Shown: positions 17,560-25,769 of the stretch, one piece after another
Numbering within the stretch: the first letter of the stretch is position 1
How the letters are laid out: each line of letters starts with the position of its first letter
NCBI RefSeq assembly: GCF_019192735.1
Contig: NZ_JAHTKP010000022.1
Location: 1-64,000 of the forward strand
DNA: 64,000 nt
From: Kitasatospora aureofaciens
GTDB taxonomy: Bacteria > Actinomycetota > Actinomycetes > Streptomycetales > Streptomycetaceae
Direction of reading: 5' to 3'
Notes under the pieces: model-generated
Databases searched by the model: none
What the model saw: the letters and a program-made list of their open reading frames with translations, nothing else
What the model was told of the DNA's origin: nothing
Made by a program: the position numbers and the translations under genes

Positions 17560-18594
17560 TCAACGGCGCACGGCCGGTCCCGCGCTGCGCCGCAGCACCA
17601 GCTCCGGGCCGATCTCCAGCTGGGTCGGTGAGGAGTGCGCGCCGCCCTCCAGCTCGGCGACGAGCAGTTCCAGGGCCCGTCTGCCGAGTTCGCCGAAGTC
17701 CTGCCGCACCGTGGTCAGCGGCGGGGTGAAGTACGCGGCCTCCGGAATGTCGTCGAAGCCGATCACGCTGATCTCGTCCGGGACGGCCCGGCCGGCCTCG
17801 TGGAGGGCCCGCAGCAGGCCGAGGGCCATGTGGTCGTTGGCGCAGAAGACGGCGGTGACCTCGCGCAGCCGGGCGATCCGCAGCCCCGCCTGGTAGCCCG
17901 AGCGGGCGCTCCAGTCGCCGCGCTCCACCTCCGGCACCGGGCATCCGGCCGCCTGCAGCGTGAGCCGCCAGCCCTCCTCCCGGTCCTGGCTCTCCCGCCA
18001 GTTGACCGGACCGGCCAGGTGGTGCACGGTGCGGTGCCCGAGGTCGATCAGGTGCCCAGTGGCCTCGCCGGCGCCGTAGCGGTTGCCCACCGACACCATG
18101 GGCACGCGCGCCTGGTCGCCCGAGCCGACCGCGACCAGCGGCACGGAACTGGAGAGGCGTGCCACCGCGCTGACGGAGGAGGTCTGCGGCGCGATCACCA
18201 CCACGCCCTCCACCCCCTGGTCCCGCAGCCGGTCGACGGCCTCCTGGACCGAACGGCCGTCCAGGGAACGCAGGCTGGTCACGGTCACGAAGTACCCGGC
18301 GCTGCGCGCGGCCCGCTCGATCCCGTCCAGCATCGAGGCCGGGCCGTAGAGGGTCGAGTCGAAGCTGACCACGCCGAGCGCCTGTGAGCGGCGGGTGACC
18401 AGGGCGCGGGCCGCGGAGTTGGGGCGGTAGTCGAGTTCCCGTATGGCCGCCAGCACCCGGTCCCGGGTGTCGGGCTTCACGTGCGGGGCGCCGTTGAGCA
18501 CCCGGGACACCGTTTGGTGGGACACACCCGCCAGTTTCGCCACGTCCGCCATCACGGGCTGACGCTGTTCCGTCCCGGTGCTGTCGGTTGCCAC
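17560..18594 (-). CDS. LacI-family repressor, probable regulator of arabinose/hemicellulose genes
   Basis: 344-residue LacI/GalR repressor. The HTH is VMADVAKLAGVSHQTVSRVLNG at the N-terminus; the SHQTVSR recognition helix fits TTGTTAGCGCTAACA-type operators. A hinge helix follows (YRPNSAARALVTRRS), then a periplasmic-binding-protein core with effector-site residues in FDSTLYGPASML and FCANDHMALGLLRAL. I chose the GTG at 18594 because GAGGAGG lies about 8 bases upstream; a longer ATG start at 18648 lacks one. It is separated from araB by the tandem operators, so it can repress the ara operon directly. The inducer, perhaps arabinose or an arabino-oligosaccharide, is inferred. Confidence 0.9.
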   Translation of the reverse strand: MATDSTGTEQRQPVMADVAKLAGVSHQTVSRVLNGAPHVKPDTRDRVLAAIRELDYRPNSAARALVTRRSQALGVVSFDSTLYGPASMLDGIERAARSAGYFVTVTSLRSLDGRSVQEAVDRLRDQGVEGVVVIAPQTSSVSAVARLSSSVPLVAVGSGDQARVPMVSVGNRYGAGEATGHLIDLGHRTVHHLAGPVNWRESQDREEGWRLTLQAAGCPVPEVERGDWSARSGYQAGLRIARLREVTAVFCANDHMALGLLRALHEAGRAVPDEISVIGFDDIPEAAYFTPPLTTVRQDFGELGRRALELLVAELEGGAHSSPTQLEIGPELVLRRSAGPAVRR

Positions 18595-18982
18595 TGCAGT
18601 CCCCTCCTCAAGATTGTGGACCACAGTACGCGACCAGGTCCAGGCCAATTCGTCACCCTCGGCGCGACGGGCGGCTCCCCTTCCTACTTCCTACCAGGCG
18701 CTTCGGCCCTCCCACATCTGGCCATTGCGGCGTGTTGACGCTCCCGGAGGTGCCCCGACTGCCAAAGCGTGACCTCGTCGAACGGGGAAGGCGCCGTGCA
18801 TGATCGCGTTGTTCCCCACGCCCTTCCCCTCCCCCGTCACGTCCCGGTCACACCACCGGGTGACGTCCGGTTGACGTCACGGCGAACGCAACACCACCGG
18901 CGCGGCACAGAGACGACGGCCGGCCCCGGCTCCGCTGGTGCGCGGAGCCGGGGCCGGGGCCGGGTTCGGTCGGGGGCGGGTG
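18595..18982. other. Intergenic region between LacI gene and GH54 gene
   Basis: 388 bases with no supportable gene. The left part is the promoter region of the LacI gene; I see no copy of the GTTAGCGCTAAC motif here, so autoregulation is not evident. The right end holds the GH54 terminator (18922-18955). Confidence 0.6.
18922..18955 (-). terminator. Terminator after the GH54 gene
   Basis: Perfect 13-bp stem (GGCCCCGGCTCCG, 18922-18934; complement 18943-18955) with an 8-base loop, 27 bases beyond the GH54 stop on the minus strand. Confidence 0.75.
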
Positions 18983-20467
18983 CTACCCGAGCGACCACCT
19001 CTGGTTGTCGCCGCCCCAGCAGCTCCACAGCTGGACGGGCGTGGCGTCGGCCGTGCCGGCCCCGGCGACGTCCAGGCAGAGGCCGGACTGGACGCCGGTG
19101 ACGCTGCCGTCGGCGTTGAACCGCCACTGCTGGTTGGCACCACCGTTGCAGGGCCAGGTCACCACCTTGGTGCCGTCGGCCGTCGCGCCGCCGTACGCGT
19201 CCAGGCACAGCGTGGTGCCGGAGACGTCCACGGTGAGCCTGCCGTCGGCGGTGCGGGTCCACGTCTGGTTCGCCCCGCCGGAGCAGCCGTAGATCTGCGC
19301 CTGGAGCCCGGGGGTGCTGGAGGCGCCGGGAACGTCCAGGCACTTGCCCGAACCGGCGCCGCGCAGTGCCCCCGAGGCGGCCGCCGGGGAATTGGCGTAG
19401 CCGGCCGCGACGATGTCGGCCTGGACGGCGTTCTCGGTGGCCTCCGACGGGTAGCCGGCGGTCATCACGCCCTCGTAGAAGGTGCCCCGGGCGCTCTTGC
19501 TGTTGTCGCCGCCGATGCCAAGGATGATCGCGCCCTCCTTGTGCATCGGGTCGTAGCCCGCCGCGTTCGGGCGCGGACCGGAGTAGAAGGTCGACAGGCC
19601 GCCGGACTGGGCGTCGCCGGCGCGGATCGCCCACTGGTTCGGGGCTCCCTTGACCATGGCCGTCAGGTAACGGTGGTTCACCGTCGGGTCGTTGGCGTTG
19701 TAGCGCGTGTTGACGCCGGAGAACAGGCCGTTCTCCAGATCGGCCATCACCCAGGGGCCCGGCCCGGAGCCGTAGCCCCAGACCTTGATGTTGCCGAAGT
19801 AGATGGCCTCCATGTGGCCGTTTCCGGTGTCGTTGCTGCTGGTCTCGGCGTTGCCGTAGTCGAAGCAGCAGCCGCCGTTGTAGTGGGTGCCGTCGAGGAT
19901 CGCGTACATCCCCTCGGGCTGGTCGCCGGTGGCGACGCCGGAGGTGTGGTTGTTGCGGTAGCCGGTGCCCGGGGCGACGTACACGCCGTAGGCGCGGTGG
20001 CCGTTGAGCGTGGTGGGCGCCAGCGTGGCGTCCGCGAGGTCGTCCGGGCCGGGCGCGGCCCCGCCGCCGGGCGCCTGGGTGAGGTGGTTGTGCCGCTCGC
20101 TCTGGTCGTAGATCACGGTGATCACGCAACTCGTGCGCGCGCAGAAGGCGTCCTGGGCCGCGGCGTCGGCGTAGCCACCGGTGCTCAGCACGCCGATGTC
20201 GCGCAGCGCCTGGTCCGAGGCGCGCCGGACCTGGTACAGCGGCCCGGCGTAGCCGCCGTAGAGCGCGCGCGTGGTGCTGTGCGCGGCCACGCACGGTGTG
20301 CCGCCGGCGCGGTAGATGTCGCACGGCCCCTGCGCGGCGGCCTGGGCCGCACCGCTCGTCGCGGTGGCGCCGGCCAGCGCGCCGACGAGGACGGCGAGGG
20401 CCGCCCCGGCCCGGGCGAGGCGGCGCAGCGCGCCCCGTCCACGGGTGGTCCTGGTGGTGTCACTCAT
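18983..20467 (-). CDS. Secreted GH54 alpha-L-arabinofuranosidase with CBM13 module
   Basis: 494-residue secreted enzyme removing arabinofuranosyl side chains from arabinoxylan or arabinan. The signal peptide is at residues 1-46 (LARAGAALAVLVGALAGA ... AAQA). The catalytic domain (about 47-365) resembles AbfB: GPCDIYRAGGTPCVAAHSTT, a CCFDYGN vicinal Cys pair, the probable nucleophile Glu220 in HMEAIYFGN, and a candidate acid/base Asp321 in GIGGDNS. From about residue 368 a ricin-type beta-trefoil CBM13 follows, with three Q-x-W repeats (NQTWTR, NQQWRF, NQRWSL). Most GH54 proteins carry CBM42 instead; the CBM13 swap is a bacterial variant. A LacI-type operator lies 42 bases upstream of the start. 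Confidence 0.92.
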   Translation of the reverse strand: MSDTTRTTRGRGALRRLARAGAALAVLVGALAGATATSGAAQAAAQGPCDIYRAGGTPCVAAHSTTRALYGGYAGPLYQVRRASDQALRDIGVLSTGGYADAAAQDAFCARTSCVITVIYDQSERHNHLTQAPGGGAAPGPDDLADATLAPTTLNGHRAYGVYVAPGTGYRNNHTSGVATGDQPEGMYAILDGTHYNGGCCFDYGNAETSSNDTGNGHMEAIYFGNIKVWGYGSGPGPWVMADLENGLFSGVNTRYNANDPTVNHRYLTAMVKGAPNQWAIRAGDAQSGGLSTFYSGPRPNAAGYDPMHKEGAIILGIGGDNSKSARGTFYEGVMTAGYPSEATENAVQADIVAAGYANSPAAASGALRGAGSGKCLDVPGASSTPGLQAQIYGCSGGANQTWTRTADGRLTVDVSGTTLCLDAYGGATADGTKVVTWPCNGGANQQWRFNADGSVTGVQSGLCLDVAGAGTADATPVQLWSCWGGDNQRWSLG

Positions 20468-20508
20468 GCTGTCTCCCTGCTCGTCGTTGAGCGCGGCTCA
20501 AAGGGAAA

Positions 20509-20520
20509 GTGAGCGCTAAC
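20509..20520 (-). promoter_or_regulatory. LacI-type operator upstream of the GH54 gene
   Basis: GTGAGCGCTAAC, followed by AA; one half matches the ara operator exactly (GCTAACAA). It lies 42 bases upstream of the GH54 start codon and 360 bases from the divergent gene at 20880. The rest of the 412-base gap (20468-20879) shows no gene. Confidence 0.65.
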
Positions 20521-20879
20521 AATCCAGCCCGGGGCAGAGTCCTCCCGCCCGGGCCGGAAGTGGAGAGTTCCTGGAGCGGCGACAGTGCCCGCACCGACGG
20601 TGTCCCGTCAAGGCTTCTGACGCGCCCCCTCGGCACGGAACCGCACAAACCCGCCGTCCGCACACGCCCCACCGCCAGTACGGCAACAGGGCTGCGCGTC
20701 CCCTGGCTGACGGTTCGCCATCTCACCTTCGTATGGCCCTGGTTGGCGGGGGATCACCCCCTCCGATCGGCGGGTGTACTCAAGATCAGAGCCAGTTGAC
20801 AATGAACAGTAAGGTATCCTGACTGCCGAACCGGAGGGGATCCCGCCACACTCGGGACCCCGCCTCGGCAGGAGACAAC

Positions 20880-21629
20880 GTGTCCATGGGGGGGTACGGA
20901 AGTCCTGGGTCCCGATCGGGCAGCGATCAACGGGGAATTGGTTTGGGACTGAACAACGGGGTGGTGGCCGTCGACGCCCTCTCGGGCAGTACGCCGCCTC
21001 ACCGGTGGCTGCATGTGGCGTGGGCAGGGCGGACGACGGTGGACCGCGGGTCGCCGGAGGCCCTGCGGGCGGTGCGCCGGACGGTCGGCCGGATGCTCGG
21101 AATCGCACAGCAGGACGTGCCGCTCGGCCGGGATCCGCTGGGGCGGCCGCGGCTGGACGGCTGGCCGCTGGGGCTGGCGGCGTGCTTCGACAGCGGGCGG
21201 CTGACCGTGGCGCTGGCCAGGGAGATGACGGTGGCGCTGAGTCTCCAGGAAATCCTGCGATGTTGGAGCAGCGCTGATTTGTTAGCGTTCACACCAACGG
21301 AGAGCACCTGGGTGACCGAGGCCCCCGGGAGGCTGGCCGGTGAACGCCTGGCCCGGCTCTGGACGCGCAAGGAGGCCGCCCTGCGCCTGGGCGCCGGCCC
21401 CCTGGCGGGGGCGTCCGAGACGGAGGTGCTGGCGGACGGGCGTGACGGCAAGGTGGCGCTGCCGGTGCCGCTGGCGCCGTCGCACTGGGCTCCCGCCGGC
21501 TTACCGGCGGTGGCCTACGTCCGGGATCTCACGGCGCGGCCGGGCTTTGCGGCGGCGGTGGCGACCTCCGAGCGGATCGACGGCGTGCGCACCTGGCACT
21601 GGGACGACATCGAGGACGGACGGCCATGA
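20880..21629 (+). CDS. 4'-phosphopantetheinyl transferase-like protein, degenerate motifs
   Basis: 249-residue protein with Sfp-type PPTase layout: GRDPLGRPRLDG (the G-x-P-x-L motif) followed by the C-terminal motif LARLWTRKEAALRLGAG (W-(S/T)-x-K-E-A). The central Mg2+ motif usually written G-(I/V)-D-(I/V)-E is not recognisable; the equivalent region reads TVALSLQE, and the usual SHS before it reads CFDSG. The protein may therefore be inactive or have another role. The start is uncertain: GTG 20880 (AGGAG 5 bases upstream) or ATG 20886. No carrier-protein or synthase gene is nearby. It faces away from the GH54 gene. Confidence 0.65.
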   Translation: MSMGGYGSPGSRSGSDQRGIGLGLNNGVVAVDALSGSTPPHRWLHVAWAGRTTVDRGSPEALRAVRRTVGRMLGIAQQDVPLGRDPLGRPRLDGWPLGLAACFDSGRLTVALAREMTVALSLQEILRCWSSADLLAFTPTESTWVTEAPGRLAGERLARLWTRKEAALRLGAGPLAGASETEVLADGRDGKVALPVPLAPSHWAPAGLPAVAYVRDLTARPGFAAAVATSERIDGVRTWHWDDIEDGRP

Positions 21630-21697
21630 GGCCCGGGAGCACCCCCCGGCGGTCCGAGGCTCCGTCCAGTCGCCGCATCCGTGCGGCCGTGCCGGGA

Positions 21698-22564
21698 TCA
21701 GGGCAGGAACAGCGCGAGCGGCACCGTCTCGGGGCCGGTCGGCTTCCCGTCCGCGCTGAGCTCCCGCCAGACCTGCGTCGCCGACCGGTAGGCACCGGCC
21801 TGCTCGTAGCGGTCGGCGGCGGCGCGGTAGTCCGCCTCGGCCTCGGTGGCGCGCCCGGCGGCCCGGTGGGCCCGGGCCCGCACCACGGTGATCCACGCCT
21901 GCTCCACGGGCGCCAGGCCCGGGGTGTCGGGGTCGATGGCGGACGTCGCCTCGGCCGTCGGCCCCTCGCCACCGAGGGACAGCGCCGCGAGGGCCTCCAG
22001 AGCGGCCTGGACCGTGCGTTCGGCCGGCGAGCCCAACAGGGCCACGACCGCGCTCAGCTGACCGACCAGCAGGGAGGCGTCCTCGATCCGGCCGGCGCCG
22101 ATCGCCGCCAGGGCGCGGGCGCGGACGAGCCGGGTGCGCAGCCGGATCTCGTCGTCGGAGCCGAGCAGGGCGTCGGCGCGGTCGAGGAGTTCCAGGGCCC
22201 GGTCCGGGCGGGCGGCCAGGTAGTGCACGCCGGCGAGGGCCCACAGGGCCGTGACGCGCGGGTACGCCGGCAGGTCGTCGCCGAGGTCCGAGAGGGCGGG
22301 GGCGAGTTCCTCGGCACGCTGCTCGTCCCCGGCCTCCAGGTGGGCCATGACGAGGTTGGCGAGAACCTCGGTGCTCGCCGCCACGGGCGCGTTGGCCTCG
22401 GCGAGGGCGGCGACGGCCTGTTCGGCCCGGCGTGCGGCCTCGGCCGGGCGGTCGACGCGGCGCAGGGCGCGGGCGCACTGGTCGAGGACCCGGGCGCGCA
22501 GGAGGGAGGCGGCTTCGGTGAGCGGGTCGTCCAGGAGCTGGTCGAGAACGGCCAGGCCCGTCAA
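21698..22564 (-). pseudogene. TPR-repeat protein remnant, N-terminally truncated
   Basis: About 288 residues of Ala/Leu-rich helical hairpins (ARVLDQCARALRRVDRPAEA, YRVTALWALAGVHYLAARPD, DYRAAADRYEQAGAYRSATQ). This matches the C-terminal TPR half of the large helix-turn-helix regulators common in Streptomyces. The DNA-binding N-terminal half is absent; the only start is a TTG at 22564 without a ribosome site. The ending (SADGKPTGPETVPLALFLP) also departs from the family's usual finish. I read it as a fragment left by rearrangement, although it remains open. Confidence 0.6.
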
Positions 22565-22843
22565 CCCGATCCTCGACGCCTACGGCCTGACCCTCGCCAC
22601 CGGCTGACCCCGGACCGCACGGCGCCCGCTTCCCCGTCCGCCGGCGGGAGGCGGGCACCTTGGCGTTGTGCCCGCGCGGACGCCCACCGACGTCGTCGCC
22701 CCGCACGAGGAAGCCCTCCAGACAGACGCCGGATTGACATTAATTGTCTGTTTGTCGCCCCTTCGATCCACCCCCATCCAACCGTTCGCATCCGGACGGA
22801 CCCGACCCCGGGACACCGCGACCCAACGGTGACCCAAGGCCCC
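22565..22843. other. Non-coding region upstream of the sugar ABC operon
   Basis: No complete gene. On the plus strand the bases up to 22607 read as the last 15 codons of an unknown gene (VNPILDAYGLTLATG then stop), whose body is missing. A GC-rich imperfect hairpin follows near 22640-22662. An AT-rich patch, TTGACATTAATTGTC near 22734-22748, could be a promoter or operator. Confidence 0.4.
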
Positions 22844-22872
22844 TTGACGACGCCGTTGTTAGCGTTAACACT
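22844..22872 (+). promoter_or_regulatory. Promoter with overlapping LacI-type operator for the ABC transporter
   Basis: TTGACG (22844-22849) followed after 16-17 bases by TAACAC/AACACT (about 22866-22872) forms a sigma-70-like promoter. The operator GTTAGCGTTAAC (22858-22869, flanked by TT and AC) overlaps the spacer and -10, an ideal place for repression. The leader to the chvE start is about 140 bases. Confidence 0.65.
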
Positions 22873-23014
22873 TCATTTCACGCCAGGCCAGAGCTACTGC
22901 CACCCCAACGTTCCACAGCGCGAGGGACCGCTCCGGCCCCGGCCCGCTCGACCACTTCCAGCCGCCCAGCAGGGGCGCGCTGCGCCGGTCGCGGAACATC
23001 ACCATGGAGGAACT

Positions 23015-24109
23015 GTGCGGAAGCTTTCAGCGGGCCTCGTCGCAGCGGGCCTGACGCTCTCGTTGGCGGCCTGCGGGCAGAGCGCCAACGGAGTCGGCGA
23101 CGGGGCGGCCAAGGGCGACGCCAAGGGGGGGCTCATCGGCATCGCGATGCCGACCAAGTCGTCGGCACGCTGGATCGACGACGGCAACAACATGGTCAAG
23201 GAGTTCCAGGCCAAGGGCTACAAGACCGACCTGCAGTACGGCGACAACGTGGTGGAGAACCAGGTCTCCCAGGTGGAGAACATGATCACCAAGGGTGCCA
23301 AGCTGCTGGTGATCGCCGCCATCGACGGCTCCTCCCTCACCAACGTGCTGCAGAAGGCCGCCGACGCGCACATTCCGGTCATCTCCTACGACCGGCTGAT
23401 CCGGGGCACCCAGAACGTCGACTACTACGCGACCTTCGACAACTACAAGGTCGGTGTCCTCCAGGGCGGGTACATCGCCGACAAGCTCGGTCTCAAGGAC
23501 GGCAAGGGTCCGTTCAACGTCGAGCTGTTCGCCGGCTCACCGGACGACAACAACGCGACGTTCTTCTTCAACGGCGCGATGAGCGTGCTCAAGCCGTACA
23601 TCGACCAGAAGAAGCTGGTCGTGCAGAGCGGCCAGACCGAGTTCAACCAGGTCGCCACGCTGCGCTGGGACGGCGGCCTCGCCCAGTCCCGGATGGACAA
23701 CCTACTCAGCAAGGCGTACACCGGCGCCCACGTCGACGCCGTCCTGTCCCCGTACGACGGCATCTCGATCGGCATCCTCTCCTCGCTCAAGGGCGTGGGC
23801 TACGGCAGCGCGAAGTCCCTGCCCGTCGTCACGGGCCAGGACGCGGAGCTGGCCTCGGTGAAGTCGATCATCGCGGGCGAGCAGACCCAGACCGTTTACA
23901 AGGACACCCGCCAGCTCGCCAAGGTCGCCGTCCAGATGGGCGACGCGCTGCTGACCGGCGGGAAGCCCGAGGTCAACGACACCACCCAGTACAACAACGG
24001 CGCGAAGGTCGTTCCGGCCCAGCTGCTCCAGCCGGTGAGCGTCGACAAGGACAACTACCAGAAGGTCCTGGTCGACAGCGGCCAGTACACCGCTGACCAG
24101 CTCAAGTAG
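23015..24109 (+). CDS. chvE: Sugar ABC transporter substrate-binding lipoprotein (ChvE family)
   Basis: 364-residue binding protein for xylose, arabinose, galactose or similar monosaccharides, anchored by lipid outside the membrane. The lipobox is LSLAAC near residue 20. The mature protein follows the ChvE pattern: LIGIAMPTKSSARWIDDGNN, VSQVENMITKGAKLLVIAAI, ISYDRLI, NVDYYATFDNYKVG and VTGQDAELASVKSIIAGEQT. The GTG at 23015 has GGAGG 4 bases upstream. It is first in an operon with gguA and gguB and under a LacI-type operator. Sugar specificity is inferred from family and context. Confidence 0.93.
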   Translation: MRKLSAGLVAAGLTLSLAACGQSANGVGDGAAKGDAKGGLIGIAMPTKSSARWIDDGNNMVKEFQAKGYKTDLQYGDNVVENQVSQVENMITKGAKLLVIAAIDGSSLTNVLQKAADAHIPVISYDRLIRGTQNVDYYATFDNYKVGVLQGGYIADKLGLKDGKGPFNVELFAGSPDDNNATFFFNGAMSVLKPYIDQKKLVVQSGQTEFNQVATLRWDGGLAQSRMDNLLSKAYTGAHVDAVLSPYDGISIGILSSLKGVGYGSAKSLPVVTGQDAELASVKSIIAGEQTQTVYKDTRQLAKVAVQMGDALLTGGKPEVNDTTQYNNGAKVVPAQLLQPVSVDKDNYQKVLVDSGQYTADQLK

Positions 24110-24113
24110 CCCC

Positions 24114-24138
24114 GCGGGGCCCGCTCGACGGGCCCCGC
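24114..24138 (+). terminator. Intercistronic hairpin after chvE
   Basis: 10-bp stem (GCGGGGCCCG / CGGGCCCCGC) with a 5-base loop, 5 bases after the chvE stop and 80 bases before gguA. Such hairpins often allow higher expression of the binding protein than of the membrane components. Confidence 0.6.
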
Positions 24139-24218
24139 GCCGAACCGGCGGTGCGGCGCCCGGACTCCCCCGGGCGCCCTACGGGCCGCACCGCCCCGAA
24201 CGATACGGACGCACAACC

Positions 24219-25766
24219 ATGGCTGGACCCGTTCTCGAAATGCGGTCGATCAGCAAGTCGTTCCCCGGTGTCAAGGCGCTCTCCGAGGTCAACCTGACCG
24301 TGGCGGCCGGCGAGGTGCACGCCATCTGCGGCGAGAACGGCGCCGGCAAGTCCACCCTGATGAAGGTGCTCAGCGGGGTCTACCCGCACGGCGGTTACGA
24401 GGGCGAGATCCTCTTCGAGGGCGAGCCCTGCCAGTTCAAGGACATCCGGGCCAGCGAGCAGCGCGGCATCGTCATCATCCACCAGGAACTCGCCCTGGTG
24501 CCGTACCTGTCCATCGCCGAGAACATCTTCCTGGGCAACGAGCACGCCACCCGGGGCATCATCAGCTGGCACCGGACACTCACCCACGCCGCCGAGCTGC
24601 TCCGGCAGGTCGGCCTGGCGGAGAGCCCGCACACCCGGATCGCCGACCTCGGCGTGGGCAAACAGCAACTGGTCGAGATCGCCAAGGCGTTGGCCAAGAA
24701 GGTCAAGCTGCTCATCCTGGACGAGCCGACCGCCGCGCTGAACGACGAGGACAGCCGCAAGCTCCTCGACCTGATCCTGGAGCTCAAGGCGCAGGGCATC
24801 TCCTGCATCATCATCTCGCACAAGCTGAACGAGATCGCCCGGGTCGCCGACGCCGTCACCATCCTGCGCGACGGGCAGACCATCGAGACCATCGCGATCG
24901 GCCCGGAGGGCATCTCCGAGGACCGGATCATCCGCGGCATGGTCGGCCGGGACCTGGAGCACCGCTACCCCGAGCGCACCCCGGAGATCGGCGAGGTCGC
25001 CTTCGAGATCGAGGACTGGACCGTCCGGCACCCGATCGACCAGCAGCGCACCGTGGTGGACGGCGCCTCCCTGAACGTGCGGCGCGGCGAGATCGTCGGC
25101 GTCGCCGGCCTGATGGGCGCCGGCCGCACGGAGCTCGCGATGAGCGTCTTCGGCCGCTCGTACGGGCGTTGGAGCGGCGGGCGGGTGCTGCTGCACGGCC
25201 GGGAGATCCGCACCCGGACGGTGTCGGAGGCGATCGGGCACGGCATCGCGTACGTCACCGAGGACCGCAAGCAGTTGGGCCTCAACCTGATCGACGACAT
25301 CAGTCGGAACATCTCGCTGAGCGCGCTCGGCAAGGTCGCCCGGTACGGCCGGGTCGACCGGCACGAGGAGAGCAAGGTCGCCGAATCGTTCCGGCGGACC
25401 ATGAACATCAAGGCCCCGACGGTGTTCACCCGGACCGGCACACTCAGCGGCGGCAACCAGCAGAAGGTCGTCCTCAGTAAGTGGATCTTCGCCGAGCCGG
25501 AGGTGCTGATCCTCGACGAGCCCACCCGGGGCATCGACATCGGCGCCAAGGCGGAGATCTACACCGTCATCGCCGAACTGGCCGCCCAGGGCAAGGCCGT
25601 GCTCGTCATCTCGTCCGAACTCCCCGAACTCCTGGGCCTGTGCGACCGGATCTACACCATGGCCGAAGGCCGGATCACCGGCGAGGTCGCCCGCGCCGAC
25701 GCCACCCAGGAATCCCTCATGCGGCTCATGACCATGAGCGCCGCATCCAGCAACGAGCAGGTGTAA
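24219..25766 (+). CDS. gguA: Sugar ABC transporter ATP-binding protein
   Basis: 515-residue tandem ATPase of the multiple-monosaccharide type. The first domain has Walker A GENGAGKSTL and Walker B LLILDEPTAAL. The second begins near residue 270 and has a degenerate Walker A (GLMGAGRTEL), signature TLSGGNQQKVVLSKW and Walker B VLILDEPTRGID. Length and the second-domain substitution are typical of RbsA/XylG/GguA. It lies 3 bases before the permease gene and energises uptake with ChvE and GguB. Confidence 0.95.
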   Translation: MAGPVLEMRSISKSFPGVKALSEVNLTVAAGEVHAICGENGAGKSTLMKVLSGVYPHGGYEGEILFEGEPCQFKDIRASEQRGIVIIHQELALVPYLSIAENIFLGNEHATRGIISWHRTLTHAAELLRQVGLAESPHTRIADLGVGKQQLVEIAKALAKKVKLLILDEPTAALNDEDSRKLLDLILELKAQGISCIIISHKLNEIARVADAVTILRDGQTIETIAIGPEGISEDRIIRGMVGRDLEHRYPERTPEIGEVAFEIEDWTVRHPIDQQRTVVDGASLNVRRGEIVGVAGLMGAGRTELAMSVFGRSYGRWSGGRVLLHGREIRTRTVSEAIGHGIAYVTEDRKQLGLNLIDDISRNISLSALGKVARYGRVDRHEESKVAESFRRTMNIKAPTVFTRTGTLSGGNQQKVVLSKWIFAEPEVLILDEPTRGIDIGAKAEIYTVIAELAAQGKAVLVISSELPELLGLCDRIYTMAEGRITGEVARADATQESLMRLMTMSAASSNEQV

Positions 25767-25769
25767 GGC

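Noticed and set aside
18064..18070. GGTTGCC (GGCAACC on the minus strand) within the LacI gene
   Set aside because: No ACTGAC at 18 bases and no gene start downstream.
20796..20820. TTGACA ... TATCCT as a promoter for the PPTase-like gene
   Set aside because: The spacing is only 13 bases, too short for a standard promoter.
21281..21292. GTTAGCGTTCAC, a good LacI-like site
   Set aside because: It lies inside a coding region with no gene start near on either strand; not called as an operator, though mentioned under the PPTase finding.
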